DNA of 6,796 nt from Armatimonadota bacterium. Lineage in GTDB: Bacteria > Armatimonadota > Armatimonadia > Armatimonadales > Armatimonadaceae. The stretch covers positions 1 to 6,796 of the forward strand of contig JACMIS010000273.1 of the NCBI GenBank assembly GCA_014381035.1, read 5' to 3'. Below are positions 1-5,397 of the stretch, piece by piece; position 1 is the stretch's first letter; the number at the start of each line of letters is the position of its first letter. The position numbers and the translations under genes are program-made. The notes under the pieces were generated by a model that was not told the DNA's origin, did no database searches, and saw nothing but the letters and a program-made list of their open reading frames with translations.

Positions 1-744
1 TCCGTATAACGCCTTCCCTTTCCTGCTACGCTCTTTCCACGGTCGCCCGCAGAGCAGATCGAACAGCAACACCCCTTCCCCGAAACCGATCCAGTGGTCA
101 AACGGAAACAATACCCACTTCGGTGCCAACACGGTCGTTAGAAGAGCAAGGAGGGTGACGACGTGCAATGCTTTCAGCACCCAGTGCCAACCTTGCTTAC
201 GAAAAGCGAATATCGCGACCGCGATCACGGCGTAGAAGGCGACCTCATAGCACAGGGTCCAGGTCACGTCGTTGAGGCTGTGCAGTCGCAGAGGAACTTG
301 CAGAAGCATGGCATTGACTGCAATATCCCATGCCGTTATCTTGGTAAACCAGGCTACCGTCGGGTTGTCCTGAATGTAGCCGAGTTGCTGGACCAACCAG
401 AATAGACCCGCGACCCCGAAACCGATCATCAATGCGGCAAGATGCGGGGGGTAGATGCGTCGTATGCGGGCGACCGCGAAGCGACCGACGGTGTGGTCGC
501 GGTCGATCAGGTTGGCGGCAGCGGCGGACATGCAATAGCCGCTGATCACGAAAAACATCGGGACACGTAGCCCGCTCCACAGGAGAAAGTCGACGAAACC
601 ACTACCACGGATCACATTGGCGTAATCATTTTGCGTATTGCTGACGCAGTGAAACAAAACAACCCAGATAGCAAGAAGTCCGCGCCACATATCGAATGAC
701 GCGTAGGTACGTTTCTGTGGCTCTTTCATGGTAGCAACAATCAT
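1..744 (-). CDS. Acyltransferase family 3 membrane protein, partial (C-terminus outside window)
   Basis: This is an integral membrane acyltransferase of the acyltransferase-3 (OafA/NodX-like) family, which moves acetyl or other acyl groups onto surface sugars or other envelope molecules. The first 248 residues are visible and the frame is open to the window edge. The conserved N-terminal His is His32 in the stretch VVLFHC. It is followed by the second-helix motif MFFVISGY (63-70), the basic RIRRIYPP loop (93-100) and TWTLCYE (161-167), which carries the conserved Trp and Glu of the family. Several hydrophobic helices are present. The start ATG lies 13 bases after the nuoC stop; another ATG in frame lies at 729. 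Neither has a Shine-Dalgarno sequence. The spacing implies co-transcription with nuoC, although no functional link to complex I is known. Substrate cannot be told from sequence. The family call is firm. Confidence 0.9.
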   Translation of the reverse strand, partial: MIVATMKEPQKRTYASFDMWRGLLAIWVVLFHCVSNTQNDYANVIRGSGFVDFLLWSGLRVPMFFVISGYCMSAAAANLIDRDHTVGRFAVARIRRIYPPHLAALMIGFGVAGLFWLVQQLGYIQDNPTVAWFTKITAWDIAVNAMLLQVPLRLHSLNDVTWTLCYEVAFYAVIAVAIFAFRKQGWHWVLKALHVVTLLALLTTVLAPKWVLFPFDHWIGFGEGVLLFDLLCGRPWKERSRKGKALYG

Positions 745-757
745 ATTGCAGACGGGG

Positions 758-1381
758 CTATGTCGTCAATGGTTCAGATTTATCTCGCACATTGTGCGAG
801 AATTCGACTTCTTCTCCTCCTAAGGGAAAATCTTTACGAAGGGGGTGCCCCACCCAGTCATCGGGCATTAAGATACGGCGAAGATCATTATGCCCATTAA
901 ACGCGATGCCGAACATGTCGAATATTTCACGCTCCGCCCATTCCGCCGCCAGCCAGACGCCGGACGCCGTGTCAATCGTGGCGTCATCCTCGTCCACCTG
1001 CGCCTTGATCACGATGCGCTTCAGATGAGTCAGGGAGTACAGGGAGTAGATCACCTCGAAGCGTGGCTCGCGGTCGAAGCCGAGCAAGTCCAAGCCCAGA
1101 ATGTCGGAGACGAGATCGTAGCGGGTCGCGGGGTCGTCGCGCAAAACGGTCAATATGTCCACGATCCGTTCCTTACGCACCACGATGAAATCTTCGTCAC
1201 GGAAACGTTTCGCCCCGACGATCTCGCTCGCGTAGCCGCTGTCCGCCAGCACGCGGAACTCCGGCGAATTGTCCGGGTTCAGGTTAAAGTCATCCAGCCG
1301 CGCCACGTCTGCCTGGAACGTGCGGTCACGAATGGCAAGGTCGGAGCCGGAAAGCCCCAGTCGTACATCGGTGTCTATCAT
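758..1381 (-). CDS. nuoC: NADH-quinone oxidoreductase subunit C (complex I 30 kDa subunit)
   Basis: NuoC is a peripheral-arm subunit of respiratory complex I. It helps hold the quinone-binding module (NuoB/NuoD) that passes electrons from NADH to quinone on the cytoplasmic face of the membrane. The protein has 207 residues. The 30 kDa-subunit signature is clear at residues 149-187: AEREIFDMFGI, then a FNGHNDLRRIL element, then WVGHPLRKDFPL. The core begins near residue 45, so the first 40 or so residues are an extension without recognised motif. The ATG start lies 6 bases after the stop of the preceding secreted-protein gene, in an A/T-rich stretch with no Shine-Dalgarno sequence, so translation may be coupled to the upstream gene. 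It is a stand-alone NuoC; no fused NuoD domain follows. Confidence 0.96.
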   Translation of the reverse strand: MIDTDVRLGLSGSDLAIRDRTFQADVARLDDFNLNPDNSPEFRVLADSGYASEIVGAKRFRDEDFIVVRKERIVDILTVLRDDPATRYDLVSDILGLDLLGFDREPRFEVIYSLYSLTHLKRIVIKAQVDEDDATIDTASGVWLAAEWAEREIFDMFGIAFNGHNDLRRILMPDDWVGHPLRKDFPLGGEEVEFSHNVRDKSEPLTT

Positions 1382-1387
1382 AATTTT

Positions 1388-2242
1388 TTACAACAAAGAG
1401 TTCTGAAAGCCGCTCGATCCGCCCGGCGCTGGGTGGTAACCGCCCGTAAAAGTAACGCTACGCCACAACCACACCTGCGCCCTCTCCCAGCGGAACTTTT
1501 CGCCCAGATCCATCTGTGCGGTGACGGACCGTTTCACCCAATCCTGTTGCGCGGAAGACAGGGAGGACCACGGCACACGGACTTCGCGCAGGAACGCCGA
1601 CTCCGGGATGGGCGCATCAAACGGGTAAGAATGGCGTTTCAGTAGCACCGATGCCCGCCGCAAATATTCCAGCCTGTCGGGTTTCTGTATCCCCAAACGC
1701 CCCGTGATCGCGGCATCGGGCTTTCCCGGCGTGCGATATGGCAAGACCGCGCCCGAACCGTAGTCAAATAGCGAGATAACACCGGATTCCGATTTCGCCT
1801 GTGCATCCTCGACCGACACCACGGCACAAAACCGCACGTGGACCATATCCAGTTGTTTGATGGCGGCGGCTTCCGTCCACGCCATTTGCTTGCCGTCCTG
1901 TCCGCCAAGATCGAGCGCGTTGAGCATCGGGACGAACGCCTTCATTTGCCTGTCAGTTAGATCCTGCGGACGGAACCCGTGCCCCGTCGCGCCATTGTCG
2001 CCGAGGCTCACGACCGGCTCGTTCATCGCCCTAGAAAAAGCAGGATCAAGCGACTTGGCGAACGCGAAGACCGCGTTCATCTGTATCGCTCGCCTTTCCG
2101 CGACTTCGCGTTGGAAGGCGCGGGCTTGCTCCGGCGTACAGGGATCTACCTTTCGACACGGCACCTGCGCACCGCACACCGAGACCGCCCCTCCGGCAGC
2201 GACGGAGGCGAGAGCTATAGACAGCAACTTTCTTGTCGTCAT
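1388..2242 (-). CDS. Secreted protein of unknown function inside the nuo operon
   Basis: I do not recognise this 284-residue protein. The N-terminus reads as a Sec signal peptide: MTTRKLL, then a hydrophobic stretch to about residue 22, then VCGAQ, with cleavage likely near residues 24-26. Cys23 is preceded by Ser-Val, a poor lipobox, so a lipoprotein is less likely. The mature part is soluble, has Cys29, Cys35 and Cys139, and shows no transmembrane segment after the signal. Features that can be seen are a charged helical stretch (37-65), a Gly-rich turn (80-90), a Trp-rich region near 252-260 and a Gly/Pro/Ser-rich tail. The ATG at 2242 was chosen over upstream in-frame starts because GAGGAA precedes it by 6 bases and because it begins the signal peptide; an earlier start would overlap nuoB. 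It lies 26 bases after nuoB and 6 before nuoC, so it must share their transcript. Its presence there is unusual. Confidence 0.85.
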   Translation of the reverse strand: MTTRKLLSIALASVAAGGAVSVCGAQVPCRKVDPCTPEQARAFQREVAERRAIQMNAVFAFAKSLDPAFSRAMNEPVVSLGDNGATGHGFRPQDLTDRQMKAFVPMLNALDLGGQDGKQMAWTEAAAIKQLDMVHVRFCAVVSVEDAQAKSESGVISLFDYGSGAVLPYRTPGKPDAAITGRLGIQKPDRLEYLRRASVLLKRHSYPFDAPIPESAFLREVRVPWSSLSSAQQDWVKRSVTAQMDLGEKFRWERAQVWLWRSVTFTGGYHPAPGGSSGFQNSLL

Positions 2243-2268
2243 AACGTTTCCTCGACGCCAGTATCGGA

Positions 2269-2757
2269 TCAGGCATATTTCTCGAACGTTTCGTGGTCGA
2301 TCTTCTTTTGCAGTTCCATGATCGCGTAGATCAGGGCGTCCGGGGACGGCGGGCAACCGGGGACGTAAATGTCTACCGGGACGATCTGGTCCACGCCCTG
2401 CACCACGGCGTAGTTGTTGAAAACGCCGCCGTTCGAGGCGCAGTCGCCCATCGCGATCACCCATTTCGGTTCCGGCATTTGATCGTAGACCTGTCGGAGC
2501 ACCGGAGCCATTTTCTTGCAGACACGCCCGGAAACGATCATCAGGTCCGCCTGGCGCGGCGAGGCGCGGAACGCCTCCGAGCCGAACCGGGCGAGGTCGA
2601 AGCGCGAGTCGGTACTCGCCATCATTTCAATCGCGCAACAGGCGAGACCGAACGTCGCGGGCCACAGCGAGTTACGCCGCGACCAGTTGACCAGTTTGCT
2701 CATGGACGCGGTCAGAAAACTTTGATCCGTCTCGCTTTGTGAAAAACCTACTCCCAT
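2269..2757 (-). CDS. nuoB: NADH-quinone oxidoreductase subunit B (N2 cluster subunit)
   Basis: NuoB carries the terminal iron-sulfur cluster N2, which hands electrons to quinone in complex I. From the chosen start the protein has 162 residues. The four expected cluster ligands are present: the adjacent pair Cys40-Cys41 in [11 protein letters not shown], Cys106 in AMGDCAS, and Cys135 in [18 protein letters not shown] (91-99) and the FNNYAVVQG stretch are also typical. Cys80 (GRVCKKM) is extra to the four ligands. The ATG at 2757 overlaps the last 10 bases of nuoA (ATGGGAGTAG contains both start and stop), the usual tight coupling of these genes, and gives a normal N-terminal length. A second ATG at 2703 (MSKLVNW) would be shorter but still keep the core. 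The frame is open further upstream into nuoA, but that part is out-of-frame nuoA sequence. Confidence 0.97.
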   Translation of the reverse strand: MGVGFSQSETDQSFLTASMSKLVNWSRRNSLWPATFGLACCAIEMMASTDSRFDLARFGSEAFRASPRQADLMIVSGRVCKKMAPVLRQVYDQMPEPKWVIAMGDCASNGGVFNNYAVVQGVDQIVPVDIYVPGCPPSPDALIYAIMELQKKIDHETFEKYA

Positions 2758-3137
2758 TCGAACGCACCCCGTTTCCAGACATAAAAATAACCGACGAAGA
2801 GGATGGCAACGAAGACCATCATTTCGACGAGATTGAAAAGCATCATGCCGCCACTGTTCCGGTAGGTCACCGCCCACGGGTACAGGAACACCGTTTCGAT
2901 GTCGAAAATGATGAACAGCATGGCGACCAGATAAAACTTGATCGGGAACCGCTCCCGCGCCGAGCCAATTGGAGTCACCCCGCACTCATAGGGCGCGTCC
3001 TTCTGTGGCGACGGTCGTCGCGGTCCTAAAAGATACGACAGGAAGACCAGCGCGGCGGACACGCCGGTGGCGACCAGTCCCATGACAAGAACCGGTATGT
3101 AGGACGAAAGAAGTGAATTTGCTGACAGCGTTTCCAT
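2748..3137 (-). CDS. nuoA: NADH-quinone oxidoreductase subunit A
   Basis: NuoA is a small membrane subunit of complex I at the junction of the membrane arm and the quinone-binding arm. The protein has 129 residues, normal for the family, with three transmembrane helices near residues 12-37, 67-90 and 99-122. The conserved loop KDAPYECG (46-53) after helix 1, with its Cys52, and the helix-2 motif [15 protein letters not shown] (67-81), with acidic Asp79 and Glu81, are clear family signatures. The gene is first in its transcription unit. There is no evident Shine-Dalgarno sequence before the ATG. A candidate promoter lies 70-100 bases upstream, and nuoB overlaps its end by 10 bases. Confidence 0.97.
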   Translation of the reverse strand: METLSANSLLSSYIPVLVMGLVATGVSAALVFLSYLLGPRRPSPQKDAPYECGVTPIGSARERFPIKFYLVAMLFIIFDIETVFLYPWAVTYRNSGGMMLFNLVEMMVFVAILFVGYFYVWKRGAFEWE

Positions 3138-3206
3138 GTGCGTGGTTTTTGCTTTGCGGGCGCATCATTCCCGGTGCGGCACCGAATACCGACAGGGACA
3201 TTGAGA

Positions 3207-3236
3207 ATATTATCACGAACTCACGGAGGCAAGCAA
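3207..3236 (-). promoter_or_regulatory. Candidate sigma-70-type promoter of the nuoA operon
   Basis: Read on the minus strand, TTGCTT (3236-3231) is followed after 18 bases by TAATAT (3212-3207). A TGA triplet directly precedes the -10 box, giving an extended -10 (TGATAATAT). Transcription would start near 3200 and leave a leader of about 62 bases before the nuoA ATG. Position and direction fit the operon. The evidence is motif match only. Confidence 0.5.
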
Positions 3237-3257
3237 TCCAGCCCTTTCTATGATTAG

Positions 3258-4304
3258 ATGGCTACTGGACTATATTGCCTGATGAATAACAGAGTTCACG
3301 GACTGGACACTATCCGATTTGTTTGTGCCCTGTGGGTGTTCCTCGGACACACGGGGGGACCGTTCCCGAACCCCGATAATATTGTCGAGAAGCTGGTCCG
3401 CAGTTTCTTCATGGGCGCGATCAACGCCCCGGCGGCAGTGATCATCTTCTTCCTGATCTCCGGGTTCTGTATCCACTATCCCTTTCGGGCAAACCGCCCC
3501 ATCGAGTTAACCTCTTTTTATTCGCGGCGGCTGATCCGAATCCTGCTCCCTGTTTTCGCGATGCTTCTGCTCTCGTATCCGATTGGTTATCGCATCCCGG
3601 AAGGAGGCATCCAGAATACCGTTTTATGGAGCATCTTCGCGGAGATCACTTACTACATCATCTATCCCGTCGTTCTTCTACCGTTACGGCGGAGGGTCGG
3701 GTGGCGACCGATTGTGATCGCGTCGTTTCTCATCGGTTTCGTACTTGCTTCCACAAAGCCGGAGGCGATCAACTATATTGATCTGGGGCTTGCCTGGACC
3801 TGGCTTCTCGGGTTGCCGTGCTGGTTACTGGGTTGCGTCCTGGCGGAGCGATCCGATAGCCTGACTGCGGAAACCCGTCAGAGGATTTCTATCTGGCTGT
3901 GGCGTCTGTCGGTACTGGTGGTGAGTGCCGTCACCTCGCTGATGCTGTGGCACCCTTTGTTCGGCTTGAGAGTCGGCTTCCCGTGGACTCTGAATCTCTT
4001 CGGCATTTACGCCTACTTCTGGCTATCCCAGGAGATCATTCACTTCCGCAAACACAAGCCGAATGCGTTGCTGGAAGCCGGTGGCATCTGGAGTTATTCG
4101 CTGTACCTGATGCACGTCCCCGCAATCATCTTCTTCAAAAGCCTGACCTTTCTCCATCGCGGTCTTTCCTCGGAACTGCTCTGGCTGCTCGAAGTGATTC
4201 TAACATTGGTCGTATCCTATGTCTTCTTCAAGATCGCCGAACAGCCGTCGCAAGCACTCGCTTCCTTCGTCGGCAAAAAATTATCTCCCAAAGCAACGGG
4301 TTAG
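3258..4304 (+). CDS. Acyltransferase family 3 membrane protein
   Basis: This second acyltransferase-3 family protein is complete at 348 residues, a normal length for the family. Motifs in order: LDTIRFVCALWVFLGH (16-31) with the conserved His31; IIFFLISGFC (62-71); the basic YSRRLIRILLP loop (88-98); WSIFAEITYYIIYP (124-137) with the conserved Trp and Glu; and a late SYSLYLMHVP helix. About ten hydrophobic helices are visible, so it should sit in the cytoplasmic membrane and acylate a surface polysaccharide or lipid; the substrate is unknown. It is divergent from nuoA and converges with the thioesterase gene, 26 bases away. The start is uncertain: the ATG at 3282 (MNNRVHGLD) gives the more typical N-terminus and overlaps the stop of a possible 10-codon leader, while 3258 adds 8 residues. 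Neither has a clear ribosome site. It is not a recent duplicate of the acyltransferase at the left edge, as the sequences differ widely. Confidence 0.92.
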   Translation: MATGLYCLMNNRVHGLDTIRFVCALWVFLGHTGGPFPNPDNIVEKLVRSFFMGAINAPAAVIIFFLISGFCIHYPFRANRPIELTSFYSRRLIRILLPVFAMLLLSYPIGYRIPEGGIQNTVLWSIFAEITYYIIYPVVLLPLRRRVGWRPIVIASFLIGFVLASTKPEAINYIDLGLAWTWLLGLPCWLLGCVLAERSDSLTAETRQRISIWLWRLSVLVVSAVTSLMLWHPLFGLRVGFPWTLNLFGIYAYFWLSQEIIHFRKHKPNALLEAGGIWSYSLYLMHVPAIIFFKSLTFLHRGLSSELLWLLEVILTLVVSYVFFKIAEQPSQALASFVGKKLSPKATG

Positions 4305-4330
4305 GCACGAAAGATCCGAGGAACGCGGGT

Positions 4331-4762
4331 TCACGGCGTTTCTTCCCCGGTGTGTGCCTTGAATGCGGTGCGGAACGGCTCTGGGGCGCGGCAGGGCTTG
4401 AGTGTCGCGGCGTCGAGGAACGCGCCTTTGGTTTCGGCGGTCACGATCACCCGCCCGGTTGCCTTTTCCGTCAGAAGATACTCGATCCACGCGGACGCCG
4501 GGCGCACATCCCGGCACCGTCCCTGAATCAGGATCTCGTCGCCGTAACGCGCGGACGAGACGAACTTCAGATTGGCTTCCACGATCACCAGTTGAACGCC
4601 ATGTGCCGCGAAATCGTGGAAGGACAAACCCATCTGCCGCAGGAATTCGGAGCGTGCTTCCTCCAGGTAGTGCAGGTATTCGGCGTTATTGACATGCCCG
4701 AACGAATCGAGTTCATAGGTACGAACCCGCACGGAAGCGTGAAGAGGATAGGAGGAGGTCAT
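4331..4762 (-). CDS. YbgC/FadM-type acyl-CoA thioesterase (hotdog fold)
   Basis: This small protein (143 residues) belongs to the 4-hydroxybenzoyl-CoA thioesterase-like hotdog family, which hydrolyses acyl-CoA or acyl-ACP thioesters in the cytoplasm. The diagnostic segment is YELDSFGHVNNAEYLHYLEEAR, at about residues 17-38, with the catalytic-position Asp about residue 19 and the GHVNN turn that starts the central helix. The following pattern (LVIVEANLKFVSSARYGDEI) matches the first strands of the fold, and length is normal. The ATG at 4762 is preferred; a TTG codon directly before it could add one residue. No Shine-Dalgarno sequence is present, and the start codon falls at the base of a long predicted RNA hairpin. 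The gene follows the ferredoxin gene on the same strand after about 74 bases. Substrate is unknown. Confidence 0.9.
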   Translation of the reverse strand: MTSSYPLHASVRVRTYELDSFGHVNNAEYLHYLEEARSEFLRQMGLSFHDFAAHGVQLVIVEANLKFVSSARYGDEILIQGRCRDVRPASAWIEYLLTEKATGRVIVTAETKGAFLDAATLKPCRAPEPFRTAFKAHTGEETP

Positions 4763-4833
4763 CAAGTGGATGGGTGATCAGGTGATTGAGAACCGAGCCG
4801 ATGTGCAGATACCTAACCACCCAACCACCCGAC
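4761..4833 (-). repeat. Inverted octamer repeats forming a long RNA hairpin over the thioesterase start
   Basis: Bases 4811-4833 can pair with 4761-4783 (each pair of positions sums to 9594), leaving a loop of 27 bases. In the minus-strand RNA, 22 of 23 positions pair: 17 Watson-Crick and 5 G-U, with a single U-U mismatch at 4824/4770. In plus-strand RNA the five G-U pairs would be A-C mismatches, so the structure favours the strand on which both neighbouring genes are read. Each arm is made of about two to three degenerate tandem octamers of the type GGTGRTTR, in opposite orientation. The stem includes most of the ATG at 4762-4760. There is no U-tract after it, so it is not a standard intrinsic terminator. 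Confidence 0.7.
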
Positions 4834-4836
4834 CTT

Positions 4837-5079
4837 CTACTTATTGAAATAATCGGTGTTGAGTTGGATGAAGTTTTTCCATTGCTCCGGCACTTCGTCT
4901 TCCATGAAGATGGCGTCGACCGGGCATTCCGGTTCGCACAGACCGCAGTCGATACATTCGGTCGGGTTGATGAAGAGTTGCGTGTCGTCGTCGGTGCCGT
5001 GGATACAGTCTACCGGGCAGACGGCGACGCAGGACTTATCTTTCACACCGATACAAGGCTCGGCAATCACATAGGGCAT
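4837..5079 (-). CDS. fdxA: 7Fe-type ferredoxin ([3Fe-4S][4Fe-4S])
   Basis: This is a small cytoplasmic electron carrier of 80 residues. Eight cysteines are present: Cys9, 17, 21, 25, 42, 45, 48 and 52. The spacing C-x7-C-x3-C-x3-C near the N-terminus and CxxCxxCxxxCP in the second half match Azotobacter-type seven-iron ferredoxins. By analogy, Cys9, Cys17 and Cys52 would bind the [3Fe-4S] cluster and Cys21, Cys42, Cys45 and Cys48 the [4Fe-4S] cluster, leaving Cys25 free. The N-terminus MPYVIAEPC is the typical family start, and GGAGGA lies 12 bases upstream, so the ATG at 5079 is preferred over an in-frame ATG at 5154 that falls in the probable promoter. It is followed on the same strand by the thioesterase gene. 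The partner enzyme is unknown. The symbol is by family similarity. Confidence 0.93.
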   Translation of the reverse strand: MPYVIAEPCIGVKDKSCVAVCPVDCIHGTDDDTQLFINPTECIDCGLCEPECPVDAIFMEDEVPEQWKNFIQLNTDYFNK

Positions 5080-5152
5080 GGGTAGGGAACATCCTCCAAA
5101 AAAGTTCGCCGCGATACTTTCTAAAGGTACAAACGGGTAGCGGCGCAATCGC

Positions 5153-5182
5153 ATTATGCCACGCTCCCGACGCCCTTCGCAA
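5153..5182 (-). promoter_or_regulatory. Possible ferredoxin promoter
   Basis: On the minus strand TTGCGA (5182-5177) is separated by 18 bases from CATAAT (5158-5153). The -10 box matches the consensus at 5 of 6 positions and the -35 box at 4 of 6. Transcription would start near 5146, about 67 bases before the ferredoxin ATG. The match is moderate and rests on position and motif only. Confidence 0.35.
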
Positions 5183-5223
5183 CCACCTTTTGTCCCCGTA
5201 CAATCCCCGGAGTTTCACTATTT

Positions 5224-5239
5224 TGTGAATTATTTCACG
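5224..5239. promoter_or_regulatory. CRP/FNR-family-like palindromic operator
   Basis: TGTGA-N6-TCACG matches 9 of 10 fixed positions of the CRP site TGTGA-N6-TCACA. A further TTCAC half-site lies at 5214-5218 and forms a second inverted pair with GTGAA at 5225-5229. The palindrome is centred at 5231.5, about 52 bases before the predicted start of transcription of the NlpC/P60 gene. It could equally serve the divergent ferredoxin gene from further away. Regulator identity is inference. Confidence 0.35.
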
Positions 5240-5247
5240 CACCACGC

Positions 5248-5277
5248 TTGACACGACTATAAATCACGGATTATACT
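5248..5277 (+). promoter_or_regulatory. Near-consensus sigma-70-type promoter of the NlpC/P60 gene
   Basis: A perfect TTGACA (5248-5253) is followed after 18 bases by TATACT (5272-5277), or after 17 bases if the box is read as TTATAC. Transcription would start near 5284, leaving a leader of about 115 bases. This is the strongest promoter-like sequence in the window. Confidence 0.7.
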
Positions 5278-5329
5278 GCCCCTGACGATTTCGGGCTGAC
5301 ACTTCGGCACCGCGTCTACTCAGGATGTT

Positions 5330-5373
5330 TACGGTCCCGGTTAAACGGGAAAAACAACCGTTTCATCACCGTA
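5330..5373 (+). other. Inverted repeats in the NlpC/P60 leader
   Basis: TACGGT (5330-5335) can pair with ACCGTA (5368-5373). Inside it, two helices compete: CCCG (5336-5339) with CGGG (5346-5349), or AAACGG (5343-5348) with CCGTTT (5358-5363). These share bases, so only one can form at a time. No known riboswitch pattern was recognised, and short stems of this kind can arise by chance. Confidence 0.3.
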
Positions 5374-5397
5374 TCCTCCGGTCCTTGCAAAAGAATC

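Larger units (their letters stand above)
5080..5397. other. Divergent intergenic region between ferredoxin and NlpC/P60 genes
   Basis: These 318 bases hold no convincing protein gene. They contain a possible ferredoxin promoter on the minus strand (5153-5182), a CRP/FNR-like palindrome with a third half-site (5214-5239), a near-consensus plus-strand promoter (5248-5277), and a leader of about 115 bases with inverted repeats before the NlpC/P60 start. Separate entries describe these parts. Confidence 0.8.

Noticed and set aside
245..580. Apparent separate minus-strand gene and possible frameshift at the run of six G/C bases (446-451) in the left-edge acyltransferase
   Set aside because: Reading from the ATG at 744, the frame passes through the run intact and stays open to base 1 with all family motifs. 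The other frame is a shadow with no hydrophobic helices.
890..1645. 251-codon plus-strand open frame across nuoC and the secreted-protein gene
   Set aside because: It is antisense to nuoC, whose identity is certain, shows no domain, and spans the boundary of two real genes.
2243..2985. Longer starts for nuoB (to 2985) and for the secreted protein (to 2464)
   Set aside because: The added residues are out-of-frame readings of nuoA and nuoB. The chosen starts give normal family length, or a signal peptide with a ribosome site.
4305..4330. Bidirectional terminator between the convergent acyltransferase and thioesterase genes
   Set aside because: The 26 bases contain no inverted repeat followed by a T-run in either direction.
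3899..4777. 292-codon plus-strand open frame overlapping the acyltransferase end and the thioesterase
   Set aside because: It covers two well-identified genes in other frames and has no recognisable domain.
5080..5154. N-terminal extension of the ferredoxin to the ATG at 5154
   Set aside because: It precedes the typical MPYVIAEPC start, covers the GGAGGA ribosome site, and its ATG falls in the candidate -10 box.
5284..5397. c-di-AMP (ydaO-type) riboswitch upstream of the NlpC/P60 gene
   Set aside because: The genomic setting suits it, but I could not find the conserved core and the leader is short for that class.
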